From: Deroplatys truncata
Taxonomy: Eukaryota > Arthropoda > Insecta > Mantodea > Mantidae
Length of the DNA: 64,000 bases
Assembly (NCBI GenBank): GCA_030765065.1
Contig: CM060990.1
Location: forward strand, 495,060,190-495,124,189
Direction of reading: 5' to 3'
The notes under the pieces were generated by a model. That model saw nothing but the letters and a program-made list of their open reading frames with translations. It had not been told where the DNA came from and made no database searches. Each line of letters begins with the position of its first letter. Position 1 is the first letter of the stretch. Below, piece by piece: positions 55,926 through 63,823 of the stretch. Both the position numbers and the translations under genes were made by a program.

Positions 55926-56630
55926 CTATTTATTCACTCTGATAAATACATCGAAACCGTTTCTGTATCGTCCTTCATTCAGTGGAAATTCAGGTACCAT
56001 GACAACAAAAGGTCTCGAGTTCGATCTGTCATTACTCTCCCATACTTGCTTACACAACTCTCTGAATTCCGTAAAAGACATGTCAGTATTTACGTAATCG
56101 TCGTATATGTGCTTTAAGTTGAGATTATCTTGTCGGAATAGCACGATCATATTTGTATTGTCTCTAATTAGATGTTTGGGTACCTTTGCATAAGATTGTG
56201 CTAGATATACAGCATCGACGTTACGGTGTCTGCCCATGCTGTAATACGAAGCTATTTTAACCTGTTTCTCGTTGATGACGTCATCGAATACGAATATGGA
56301 ATTTTCTCTGGCTTCTGAGGTTTCCAGTACTTTTTCACCGTCCTCGAACGTGTACACTCCTATATCGGGTATGGTTTTCAGCACTTTGAGCAGGTACTGA
56401 TATTTCGGTTGATGCAGTGATTTCGAGTAAATGTAAAGATTCTCGAACCTTAGCCCGTTCTCGTGGATTAGCAGGTTGAGTAAGATATTCGTCTTCCCCG
56501 CATTCGAGCTACCCAGAATGAGCGCTCTGACGTTGCTCGGGAAGAGAGAGCCGTGCCTTCCCTCGCGAATGTCATTGTCGAAGTCTAAAACTTGTATGGG
56601 TAACGAGCACTTTTGCTTCACTACTTCCAT
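55926..56630 (-). CDS. ATP: A32/FtsK-HerA-type genome-packaging ATPase
   Basis: 234 residues, intact. Pumps the element's DNA into capsids. Walker A is LGSSNAGKTN (about residues 38-47), Walker B is SIFVFDDV (about 112-119), and a sensor-like Gln lies in YLAQSYAKVP (about 143-152). The C-terminal part has TEFRELCKQVW. Length is normal for Polinton ATPases. It is first in the minus cluster, transcribed divergently from the PLA2/pX gene with only 54 bp between the start codons, so both probably share a promoter. A decayed relative lies at 5,036-5,224 in the same divergent setting. Confidence 0.93.
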   Translation of the reverse strand: MEVVKQKCSLPIQVLDFDNDIREGRHGSLFPSNVRALILGSSNAGKTNILLNLLIHENGLRFENLYIYSKSLHQPKYQYLLKVLKTIPDIGVYTFEDGEKVLETSEARENSIFVFDDVINEKQVKIASYYSMGRHRNVDAVYLAQSYAKVPKHLIRDNTNMIVLFRQDNLNLKHIYDDYVNTDMSFTEFRELCKQVWESNDRSNSRPFVVMVPEFPLNEGRYRNGFDVFIRVNK

Positions 56631-56684
56631 CGTGCGACTAAGATTATAAGTTATATCTTTCGCTTTTTATTTTCATAGTGTATC
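56631..56684. promoter_or_regulatory. divergent promoter between ATPase and PLA2/pX genes
   Basis: 54 bp separate two divergent ATG codons. The stretch is AT-rich with ATTATAAGTTATATC as a possible TATA element. The same divergent arrangement persists in the relic at 5,225-5,338, which has a TATAAAAG box. Confidence 0.5.
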
Positions 56685-57353
56685 ATGAGCTCTGGACGCG
56701 CTCGGAAGGATTCCAAAGTACTTAATTCTTTGATTAATTCTCTACCGTTTGAGGCTCATTTGCCCGGCTACAGGTACTGCGGTCCCGGAACTAAGCTACA
56801 TAAGCGATTGCAGCGAGGGGATCCTCCTATAAACGAATTGGACGCTGCGTATCGAGAACACGATATCACCTACGCCACACATCAGGATACTGTTCCGAGG
56901 CATTTGGCTGATAAGGTTCTTGTGGAAAAAGCCTGGAATCGGGTGCAATCTGCCGACGCTACTTTTGGCGAGAAGCTTGCCGCTGGACTTGTGACCGCAA
57001 TCATGAAGGGAAAGCTGGCCATGGGTGCCGGATTGCGCAAACGTCGGAAGAGAATACTACCGTCACCCGCTAGAGGTGGGATCTTACCTTTGCTACCGCT
57101 TTTGGCAGCATTGGGTGCTGCAGGTAGCTTGGCAGGGGGAGTCGCACAGATCGCTACCTCGGTGAATAAGAAACGTGCTGCGGAGAAGCAACTGAACGAG
57201 CTGGTTCGTCACAATCAGCACATGGAAGCATTAGCCACGAGCAAGGGCAGAGGTCTTAAGAAGGGAGGTGGACGACGCAGGAAGGGACGGGGCTTGTATC
57301 TACGTCCAAAAAACTCGGGGCGAGGTCTGTACTTATCCCGGAAAAAGCCTTAA
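56685..57353 (+). CDS. parvovirus-like phospholipase A2 domain fused to an adenovirus pX-like core segment
   Basis: 222 residues. The N-part has a basic start and a PLA2 domain: YRYCGPGTKLHKR (Ca-binding loop, residues about 29-42) and LDAAYREHDITYA with the catalytic His-Asp pair (about 54-66). Such domains let parvoviruses breach endosomal membranes. Around residue 120 a Lys/Arg stretch (RKRRKR) leads to GGILPLLPLLAALGAAGSLA, like the hydrophobic segment of adenovirus pX (Mu precursor), then LAGGV, a possible adenain-type cleavage site. The C-terminus is Gly/Lys/Arg-rich with repeated GRGLYL. Likely a minor internal virion protein that binds DNA and aids entry; role inferred from the domains. 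It starts the plus virion cluster. Confidence 0.85.
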   Translation: MSSGRARKDSKVLNSLINSLPFEAHLPGYRYCGPGTKLHKRLQRGDPPINELDAAYREHDITYATHQDTVPRHLADKVLVEKAWNRVQSADATFGEKLAAGLVTAIMKGKLAMGAGLRKRRKRILPSPARGGILPLLPLLAALGAAGSLAGGVAQIATSVNKKRAAEKQLNELVRHNQHMEALATSKGRGLKKGGGRRRKGRGLYLRPKNSGRGLYLSRKKP

Positions 57354-57679
57354 GCGGTGCGGAGATTGAAACTTATGCTGAACGTCTACGCATTCCTAAT
57401 TTTAGAGGCGTATACATGCTAGATAAACTGCCTCTAAGACCTAGACGTGCAGAGAAGATCGTCGTCAATTTGGACAACTCGCAGAATCCCGGTACCCATT
57501 GGGTTGCTATACGCAAGGATGGAAATTTAGCCTTTTATTTTGACAGTTTCGGCAATGTGAAACCTCCAAGAGAGATAGAATCCTATCTCGACGGTGTTAA
57601 GATCATGTATAACAGACACAGGTATCAGAATTTCGATTCTGTCATTTGTGGTCATCTGTGCTTGCAGTTTCTGTTATAA
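57260..57679 (+). CDS. PRO: adenain-like (C5/Ulp1-type) cysteine protease
   Basis: Maturation protease for capsid proteins. Catalytic residues in order: His in GTHWVAI, Asp in FYFDSFGN, Gln in RYQNF, Cys in SVICGHLCLQF. The recognisable protein begins near EIETYAERLRIPNFRGVY (about 57,362), upstream of the first ATG (57,416), and its frame stays open back to 57,260, overlapping the end of the PLA2/pX gene in the -1 frame by 94 nt. So there is no normal start: either the start was lost, or it is reached by frameshifting from PLA2/pX near the A-run before that gene's stop, or by splicing. About 105 residues remain, somewhat short for the family. Confidence 0.85.
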   Translation, partial: EGRWTTQEGTGLVSTSKKLGARSVLIPEKALSGAEIETYAERLRIPNFRGVYMLDKLPLRPRRAEKIVVNLDNSQNPGTHWVAIRKDGNLAFYFDSFGNVKPPREIESYLDGVKIMYNRHRYQNFDSVICGHLCLQFLL

Positions 57680-57711
57680 AACACTTTCGACAGGATGTTC
57701 GAATGGTCAAA

Positions 57712-58419
57712 ATGAGTTACACTATCACTGTGAGCGGATCTGATTCTAGTTTCTCTACCCATTTGAATCCTCCACTCCATCTGGATCCAGAAAGAGTTTA
57801 CGAGATTGCTCTACTGAATTTCGAGACATTTTACTCGATACCAAATGTTGATCCTAGCAATAACCTTTTCCATTACGTGCGGGATGGAAAACTTGAAACC
57901 GTCGAAATTCCACCTGGAACTTATGAAATAGAAGATATGAACACCTTCCTCAAGGATAGACTCAAAGCCGACGATGACTTTTTTCTCCGTCCCAATAATA
58001 ACACTATGAAGGCTGAGGTTCGGTGTCCCTACGTTATCGATTTCGCTCGAGAGAGATCGGTGGGCTCTCTTCTCGGTTTCACCGGTAAGCGCACGGTGGA
58101 ACCGGGTGTACTGACCGAGTCTGACGAACTGGTGAACATCTTTAAGGTCAGCATCATACGCGTCGAGTGCAGCCTTGCCACTGGATCCTTCATCAACGGT
58201 AAAAGTGGGCATTCTCTCTACGAGTTTTTCCCGTCGGTTCCTCCGGGCTACCACATCTCGCAGGAACCGCCCAGTCCTATATATCTACCCATCATCGACA
58301 CGAATCTCATTGATCTTCTCAGCATTCGTGTGGTAGACCAGAACGGGGATACGCTCGACTTCAGAAACGAAACTATAACAGTGAGACTGCACATAAGACG
58401 GAATGGGAATAAATTTTAA
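57712..58419 (+). CDS. minor capsid protein (penton-type, single jelly-roll)
   Basis: 235 residues from MSYTITVSGSD. The frame is open further upstream, but this ATG fits the family and the relic copy (6,353). The conserved order is THLNPPLHLDPERVYEIAL, NFETFYSIPNVDPSNN, IPPGTYEIEDMN, CPYVIDFARERSVGSLLGF, GHSLYEFFPSVPPGY and IRVVDQNGD. This is the Polinton minor capsid protein thought to sit at capsid vertices. It appears intact. It follows the protease by 32 bp, and its end overlaps the start of a 45-aa ORF. Confidence 0.87.
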   Translation: MSYTITVSGSDSSFSTHLNPPLHLDPERVYEIALLNFETFYSIPNVDPSNNLFHYVRDGKLETVEIPPGTYEIEDMNTFLKDRLKADDDFFLRPNNNTMKAEVRCPYVIDFARERSVGSLLGFTGKRTVEPGVLTESDELVNIFKVSIIRVECSLATGSFINGKSGHSLYEFFPSVPPGYHISQEPPSPIYLPIIDTNLIDLLSIRVVDQNGDTLDFRNETITVRLHIRRNGNKF

Positions 58420-58540
58420 AAGGCATTACTATAATAAAAAGCTTCTCTCGAGATTGATACCTACTCAGTCTTCGATACGCAAACTGCTAACACCATCCAA
58501 CCGAGAGTTCCTCGAGCGTCTGGGATTCAAGGTTCTGTAA
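58403..58540 (+). CDS. 45-aa protein between minor and major capsid genes
   Basis: ATG at 58,403 lies 17 bp before the end of the minor capsid gene in another frame, and its TAA overlaps the major capsid ATG (TAATG at 58,538-58,542). The product is basic: N-terminal KRHYYNKKLLSRL, then LLTPSNREFLERLGFKVL, which is helix-like. The relic at 7,035-7,186 keeps the TAATG junction and a decayed version of the same C-terminus, so the ORF was conserved over a long time. Function unknown; location suggests a capsid accessory or peptide component. Confidence 0.65.
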   Translation: MGINFKRHYYNKKLLSRLIPTQSSIRKLLTPSNREFLERLGFKVL

Positions 58541-59741
58541 TGGATGTTTTAGATGTGACCGGAGTTCCGACGTTTGACGATAAGATTAGTAAAGAGGAGG
58601 AACATGTCTTCCTACCTTACAATACGTCTGCTCTAGATGTGAATGATGAAATTAGAATACCATGCCAAGCCGAGGATTTGTACACGCTTCCTAGCAGTAG
58701 TTACCTCTACATAGAGGGATCTGTGACAAAACCTACTGGCGAAGCTTCATCTGCAAACACTGACCAACAATGCCATGGCGTTTCTGTTCGATGAAGTTCG
58801 CTTAGATATGAATGGTACTACCATAGATAGAACGAGAAATCCTGGAATTTCTACGACTATGCGCAACTATGCGGCTCTCAACACTTTGGACTCCAATCGC
58901 CTGCAGAACGCCGGCTGGACGTATCCCGGAGAAGCTGTAGACCTCGTGAACGCATCGAATGGTGTATTCAACGTTATCGTTCCTCTTTCGATGCTTCTGG
59001 GTTTCGCAGACGATCACAAGGAGCTGATAATTAATAGCAAGTTTGAACTCGTTCTCATTAGATCTAAAGTTCTAATAATTGTGTGATGGGCAACGATGTG
59101 ACTATCATTAAACTAAACCGCATCGAATGGAGGATGCCCGTACTTAGACTCTCCGATGCCGAGAGGGTGGAGAAACTTAAACTCGTCCAGTCAGATCGCC
59201 CACTGCACGTTGCTTTTCGAACCCTGGACCTTCACACTCAACCTGCAGTACCGCAGACTAAAGCGTTCACGTGGAACGTTGCAACGACATCGAAGCTTGA
59301 GAAACCGCGTTTTGTCATAGTGGGTGCACAGACTGAACTACCTTGCTAAAGATAGCTCTATCTTTGATCACTGCAATATCACCAATCTGAAGCTTTATCT
59401 CAAAAGCAAATGTTATCCGTATCATGACATGAATTTGGATTTTGCTAATTCAAAGTTTGCATCTCTGTATGATCAGTACCTATTCTAAATTTCAATACTC
59501 TTATTATGGCAAAGAAAATTACCCTCTTTTGAAGAGAGGTGATTTTCTGAAATATGCACCACTATTCGTCATAGACTGTTCTCATCAACCGGAGGAGACC
59601 GTGACTGGAGCCGTTAACATCAGATTGGAAGTTCAAGCATCGGCGAATTTTCCTGCACAAACATCTTTGTTTTGTTTGATTATTCATGATAAATTGTTCA
59701 CTTATAAACCCCTAACTCAATTTGTTCAATCTATCATATAA
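58540..59741 (+). pseudogene. major capsid protein (double jelly-roll), four frameshifts
   Basis: Shell protein of the virion. ORF pieces in order: 58,540-58,794 (LPYNTSALDVNDEIRIP, EDLYTLPSSSYLYIEG); 58,775-59,086 (MAFLFDEVRLDMNGTTID, NAGWTYPGE, VPLSMLLGFADD); 59,083-59,349 (LNRIEWRMPVLRLSDAE, FRTLDLHTQP, TSKLEKPRFVIV); then, after shifts at about 59,345 and 59,487, FDHCNITNLKLYLKSKCYP, QYSYYGKENYP, APLFVIDCSHQPEE, and CLIIHDKLFTYKPLTQFV to the stop at 59,741. These blocks are the standard order of Polinton major capsid proteins, near 400 residues, so no part is missing. The breaks may be decay or sequence errors. Confidence 0.9.
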
Positions 59742-59764
59742 GAAATGAAAAATGTATTTTTTTA

Positions 59765-59802
59765 TATCAATAAAGAATGAAATTTTTATATTTTTTTATT
59801 GA
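59765..59802. terminator. convergent polyadenylation signals
   Basis: AATAAA at 59,769-59,774 on plus (major capsid gene) and on minus at 59,800-59,795 (overlapping the stop codon of the 160-aa gene). The two transcripts would overlap at their 3' ends. Confidence 0.55.
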
Positions 59803-60268
59803 TTTTAGCATACATCTCCTTTAACTTTTTTCTGACACTCCTACCTCTAACATCGTATGAACACATTGATTTATGAACGTCATGCAATTGAAATAAATAT
59901 ATTTCAATGTATGGAATTAGTCTCTTCAGTCCTGCTATTGCAACAATGTCCAGGTTTATGACATTTTCGTTTAGACACGTATTCACAAATGCTATTTCAT
60001 TAACGTTATTCATATGCACTGTTACGTTATATGCATAGATTATATTCTCACTGTACGATAAACGAGGAAGCTTACCGTCTTTCACATACGTTTCAATCAC
60101 AACTATATTTCGAATTATTATCTGCCAGTCCTCTTTTGTTATGTATACAAAAGTTTCGTCAACTGCTTTGATGAAGAGGGATGCGAGTTCGTAATGCAGT
60201 CCTATATTCACACGATGCTTGGAGCTGATGGAGATGTCGTCGAGCATAAACACGCTATTTGGATTCAT
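59786..60268 (-). CDS. 160-aa accessory protein, two similar halves, possibly PC4-like
   Basis: Start taken at the ATG of MNPNSVFMLDD (60,268); an upstream in-frame ATG at 60,298 would add ten residues. Each half shows beta strands followed by a helix. Half 1 (about residues 20-72) has VFMLDD..HRVNIGL, then FVYITKEDWQIIIRNIVVI. Half 2 (about 80-135) has NVTVHMNN, then NVINLDIVAIAGLKRLIPYI. The strand-strand-(I/V)xLxxxxWxxL-helix plan is that of PC4/p15-type single-strand DNA-binding domains, but no diagnostic residue set confirms this. The C-terminus is basic. The start overlaps the end of the spliced gene upstream by 14 bp. Confidence 0.6.
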   Translation of the reverse strand: MNPNSVFMLDDISISSKHRVNIGLHYELASLFIKAVDETFVYITKEDWQIIIRNIVVIETYVKDGKLPRLSYSENIIYAYNVTVHMNNVNEIAFVNTCLNENVINLDIVAIAGLKRLIPYIEIYLFQLHDVHKSMCSYDVRGRSVRKKLKEMYAKINKKI

Positions 60269-60874
60269 CTTCCTCTGACTTTTCTGGAATAGGGTCAAAG
60301 ATGAGAACTATAACGTTCTCTCGAGAGGCTTCCAACATCTTCTTGTTTACGACCTTTGCCTTGTTCCTCTTCTTGTCAGGTTTTTTTCGGACCTGTAGAC
60401 TATACACATCTCTGTTTTAACACACGAGTCATTAATAAAAACCTCTTTCTTTTTATTCACAATGATTCTGCTTACCTTTCTTCTTCTTTCTCCTCCACGG
60501 GTTCGGATGTCGACACCGACCGATCCACGTCGCGATGCGGTGGCACATCTTCTCCTTCGGGCGTTCTGTAAAAACAAAGGCACAGGTTTTTGCTAACTAT
60601 CTTTTTTCTCCCCCTACTACATCTATTCTATCACATGTTCTTTACTTACTTACCCTTTTGCTTTGAGATACACGTCGCAGCACTCTCCACAACGGAAGAA
60701 TGACGACATTTGTTGATGCTGTGATGGTTCGTTACAGATGATGGTATGCGTATCGCCATCACATATTTCCTCATGCTTATCGAGACAGTGCTGCTTCATT
60801 TGCTCGTACTCCTCGAGGTTCACCCAGCAACAATTGTCACTATCGCTCGCGATTCTGATATTTTCACTACTCAT
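60255..60874 (-). CDS. predicted three-exon cysteine-rich protein at the right end
   Basis: Predicted exons on minus: 60,874-60,654, 60,565-60,476, 60,411-60,255. Donors are GTAAGT and GTAAGC, acceptors are TTTTTACAG and TTAAAACAG, both introns are phase 2, and the joined frame is open for 155 residues. Exon 1: acidic start, CC, HC, C and H residues, then FFRCGECCDVYLK, a likely zinc-binding module. Exon 2: Glu/Pro/Ser-rich and acidic. Exon 3: basic (KKPDKKRNKAKVVNKK, NLS-like), then VIVLIFDP and an acidic tail. The ATG lies about 800 bp inside the right TIR end. Unspliced reading would stop just past exon 1. No family recognised; a nuclear regulatory role is a guess. Confidence 0.55.
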
Positions 60875-61064
60875 CGTGCTGGCTCACAGTCGACTGTGAA
60901 CGCCGATCCATTCTCGTTTCACATTTAATGGATAGGACGGTGGTGGGGATTGAACATGCTCGTTCTTGCACTGACCTAGTTTATACCGTTACGCACGTGG
61001 GCTCTTTGTCACATACACAGTCTTCTGTAACATACTCATGCAGCCTAACATTCATTACGCACAC
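60875..61064. promoter_or_regulatory. leader/promoter region of the right-end genes
   Basis: Between the ATG of the three-exon gene and the right TIR. No clear TATA box. It must contain the promoter for minus-strand transcription unless that lies in the TIR. Confidence 0.35.
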
Positions 61065-61674
61065 CAAACTCGAATAATATATTAGCCTCGCATGGTTTTC
61101 TTATTTTATAGTTATTGCCTTTTTGATGAAAGATTCCAAGTTTTTAGCTGTGGGATGTCGAAAATTATTAGTGCCTCTGAACGCGGTTCTTGATGCATTT
61201 CAGAGCCATACATTAGTTTTTTTTAGCAAACCGATGTAACCGTACACATAACTCGAATATTATTTAGACCATACGTCTTTTTTTCTCATATATACACACT
61301 TCATTGCCTTTGAACGGGGTTCTTCTTGCAATTAAGGCACACATTCCGGTTTAGCAAACAACTGGGGGGGACGTGAGTGCGCACGCGCGCGCACACACAC
61401 ACACAGATCGAAATTTCACATTTTTTTCGGCTTTTAATTATCCTTATTATTCATTTAATTCCACAACATAACAATAAAGTGTATCAACAACTTCACGAGG
61501 GGAAATAACGTGCTCCTGGGAGCACCGCAGAGGAGGGACGGACTCTCCCTCAGAATCCAAACGTCACGTAATCCCACACGTTACTCGTATACGCGGATAC
61601 TAAATCCGTCTTTTAATACCACGGCTTGAAACTCAAGTACGTAGATGTGCAGACACCCGCGTTACCACACTACT
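61065..61674 (-). repeat. Polinton right terminal inverted repeat
   Basis: Reverse complement of 45,611-46,425 with a ~200-bp internal gap. It ends CACACTACT, the mirror of AGTAGTGTG. It contains the mirrored (CG)n(CA)n tract at 61,376-61,405. Confidence 0.88.
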
Positions 61675-61680
61675 GGAGAG
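61675..61680 (+). repeat. Polinton target duplication, right copy (GGAGAG)
   Basis: Five of six bases match CGAGAG at 45,605-45,610. Confidence 0.7.
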
Positions 61681-62290
61681 ACATAAATGAGATACATAAG
61701 GGAGTACTAATCTTATGGTATTACCCACGTAGTAGTTTGTAATGGTATCCTACTACCCCGAAAGTGCAGTCGCTCTGACAAACGCTTTTTCGAAGATTTA
61801 GGTGACGTATTGCATACAAGGAACTTGCTGGACGCCAGTGGAAGACTTTTAGTTTCCAAAAGGGTAGTTTACGTTATCCTTTAGGTCCAGATTATGCAAC
61901 GATTTATTAACACTGGGAGAACGGAATGCAGGCTGCTAACTATAAGGACCGACCAGGGCCAAATTTGCAACATGTTTGTCTTTTGTTCGTATGGTCAGAT
62001 TTTGACAGATAATATAATGGAAGCTACATATATACCTATTTGTTTGTTTTTACTGACGTATCTTTGTACTGAATATGTATTATACCTGCTTAAATTACTT
62101 TTAATTCCCGTCTAACTGATATATAACACTTTGAAAGCATTTTAACCTGTATTATATCTACTTATAAACGTTGGTGTTTTTTTCAGTATCAATGACTAAG
62201 TAGTGAATAGAATCATCCATGCATCCAGGCGTTAATTAAATAAATACTTCGCATCATGATTTCAGTTAAACACATACACTCACCAGCGAG
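61681..62290. other. no gene seen
   Basis: AT-rich spacer between the Polinton and the piggyBac relic. GAGATACATAAG just past the target duplication resembles the left flank GATACATAAGCGAG. Confidence 0.45.
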
Positions 62291-62295
62291 GTCAC

Positions 62296-63646
62296 TTCTG
62301 TTTGTTAATACACTTGCCACACCACACTCCTCTTCTCTTCTCACATTTGAGACATACTGCCTTTTTAAAACCTGAACAGACGGTAGCAGTATGGTTTACT
62401 ATTTCATGAGGCACGAATTTTACACTTCTCTCTCTTAGTTTCTCTCTGTGGTTTGCCTTTAGCTTCTGCATTATCTTGGTCGAGCTCTTTATTGCTTGCG
62501 TCTATAAATTGCGCTCGAAGCTCTTCGCACAAATCAAAAATAAACTTCCGTCTACTGGGTAGCTTACCAATCACTTCTTTATTTAACGCCTAGGAATTTA
62601 CGGCGGCCAAATCAAGAATATTGCAGAATACATGCATTGGCCAAATTCTTGAGTCGGCTTTTGTGGAGTACATTCTTACCATCTGATCCACATTGTCGAC
62701 CCAAAATTTGTTTCCTTGTAAAATTGCACTGTTTTAGGAGTCTTCATCTGACTCTCAGATGCAGACACATAAGAGTGAACTGAACTCAATAATAAGCCAT
62801 TCATGTTTCTTCTCTCCTGATAAACTGTCATGGTTTTGCCATCATTTTTATTGTACACAGTCGTAGAATGGAGTGGTTGTTTCCTGGTCTTTGCTGTTGA
62901 AGGTACCTCCCTTCGATTGCGGATCAGAGTACTTAGTAAAGTTGTGGATGCTGCTCTCAGACGATGTGTAAGGCTTAGCGAAGTAAAGTAGCTATCACTA
63001 ATGACATTTACACCTTAGCCTAGGTATGGTTCCAAAGCTTAAAAACAACATTTTCACCCACGCCTTTGTCAGCTGGTCATACGATTCAGTACCGCTATAT
63101 GGGAATCCATTAAACACGTATTTGCTAGGAACACATACAAGTAACCGGAAGTAATAGCAAACATGTCTGGCTTGCTTGCAATTTATTGTCTGAATGGGCA
63201 TCTTGTTTTAGACGGCAGAAGTCAACAACAGTAAGATAAGTTCCTGCTTTATAGCAAGCAGCACTGTCAGCAAATTTGTTAGTCCTGAGGCATTCAAAAC
63301 CAGTACACTTGATGTCAAACCTAAAATACTTCATTATTTCCGTAAATCTGTTTCGTCGCATAGTTCGTCTGAAGAAACGGAGGACCCCATACTGTTGACC
63401 ATACTCTTTTGAGAGGAAATGTTTTGTCTCATACATTCCTGCATGCATTAGAGCAATAAAAGCATCCAATTCTTCTATGTCTACTGGCCAAGAATCATCT
63501 TGTATTCGGCGACGTGCCTCGATTTCAGTGCAGTGCTTGATATGGCGTATCATGCAATCGCTGAAACTCAGCCGCCAAGTACTACGAAGTTTCCCGTCTT
63601 GAAATTTCCTTTTAACATTTGATGTTGGTCCTGGACTCTCGCGCAA
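62296..63646 (-). pseudogene. piggyBac-type transposase relic
   Basis: Longest ORF 63,646-63,125: WPVDIEELDAFIALMHAGMY, then VLRFFRRTMRRNRFTEIMK, YFRFDIK and LRTNKFADSA, the usual DDE_Tnp_1_7 start. Frame changes then give LPSKTRCPFRQ and KYVFNGFPYSG, DSYFTSLSLTHRL (second catalytic Asp region), STLIRNRREVPS, the YQERRNMNGLLLSSVHS stretch and KTVQFYKETNFGSTM. At the end is a Cys-rich CSGFKK.VCLKCEK..GVWCGKC module, the C-terminal zinc domain of these transposases. The first catalytic Asp sits at a frame change and cannot be confirmed. At least three stops or shifts. Inverted ends and TTAA sites were not found. Confidence 0.8.
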
Positions 63647-63788
63647 AATGTTCTGACTTTGCAGGCGACCTTAGAACAGACGAAGGAATAATTATATTTT
63701 ATTATAGGTGTGATGTGTAACAGTATTATATTATATATTTGTTCTTATATTGTGTTACGTTCTATTATGTGTTATGTAATGCTATGCT

Positions 63789-63789
63789 A

Positions 63790-63822
<33 letters not shown>
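63789..63822 (+). repeat. (ATT)n microsatellite
   Basis: About eleven ATT units. Confidence 0.95.

Positions 63823-63823
<1 letters not shown>

Larger units (their letters stand above)
45611..61674. mobile_element. Polinton/Maverick (adintovirus-like) element, 16.06 kb
   Basis: Bounded by inverted repeats beginning AGTAGTGTG and by a 6-bp duplication. It encodes PolB, integrase, packaging ATPase, protease, minor and major capsid proteins, a PLA2/pX-like protein and four or more accessory proteins, which makes it both a self-synthesising transposon and a virus-like genome. In the outer ~265 bp of the TIRs I count about five differences, so insertion is fairly recent, yet several genes carry shifts or stops. 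Introns are predicted in genes near both ends. The layout is left-end PolB (+), minus ATPase-to-integrase cluster, plus virion cluster, right-end accessory genes (-). Confidence 0.93.

Noticed and set aside
55364-56117. Plus-strand ORFs over the fibre-like and ATPase genes
   Set aside because: Shadows of two intact minus-strand genes with clear motifs.
57811-58254. 147-codon minus-strand ORF
   Set aside because: Antisense to the intact minor capsid gene.
60347-60583. 78-codon minus-strand ORF as its own gene
   Set aside because: It runs through a predicted exon 2, an intron and part of exon 3; the spliced reading gives a longer, better balanced protein.
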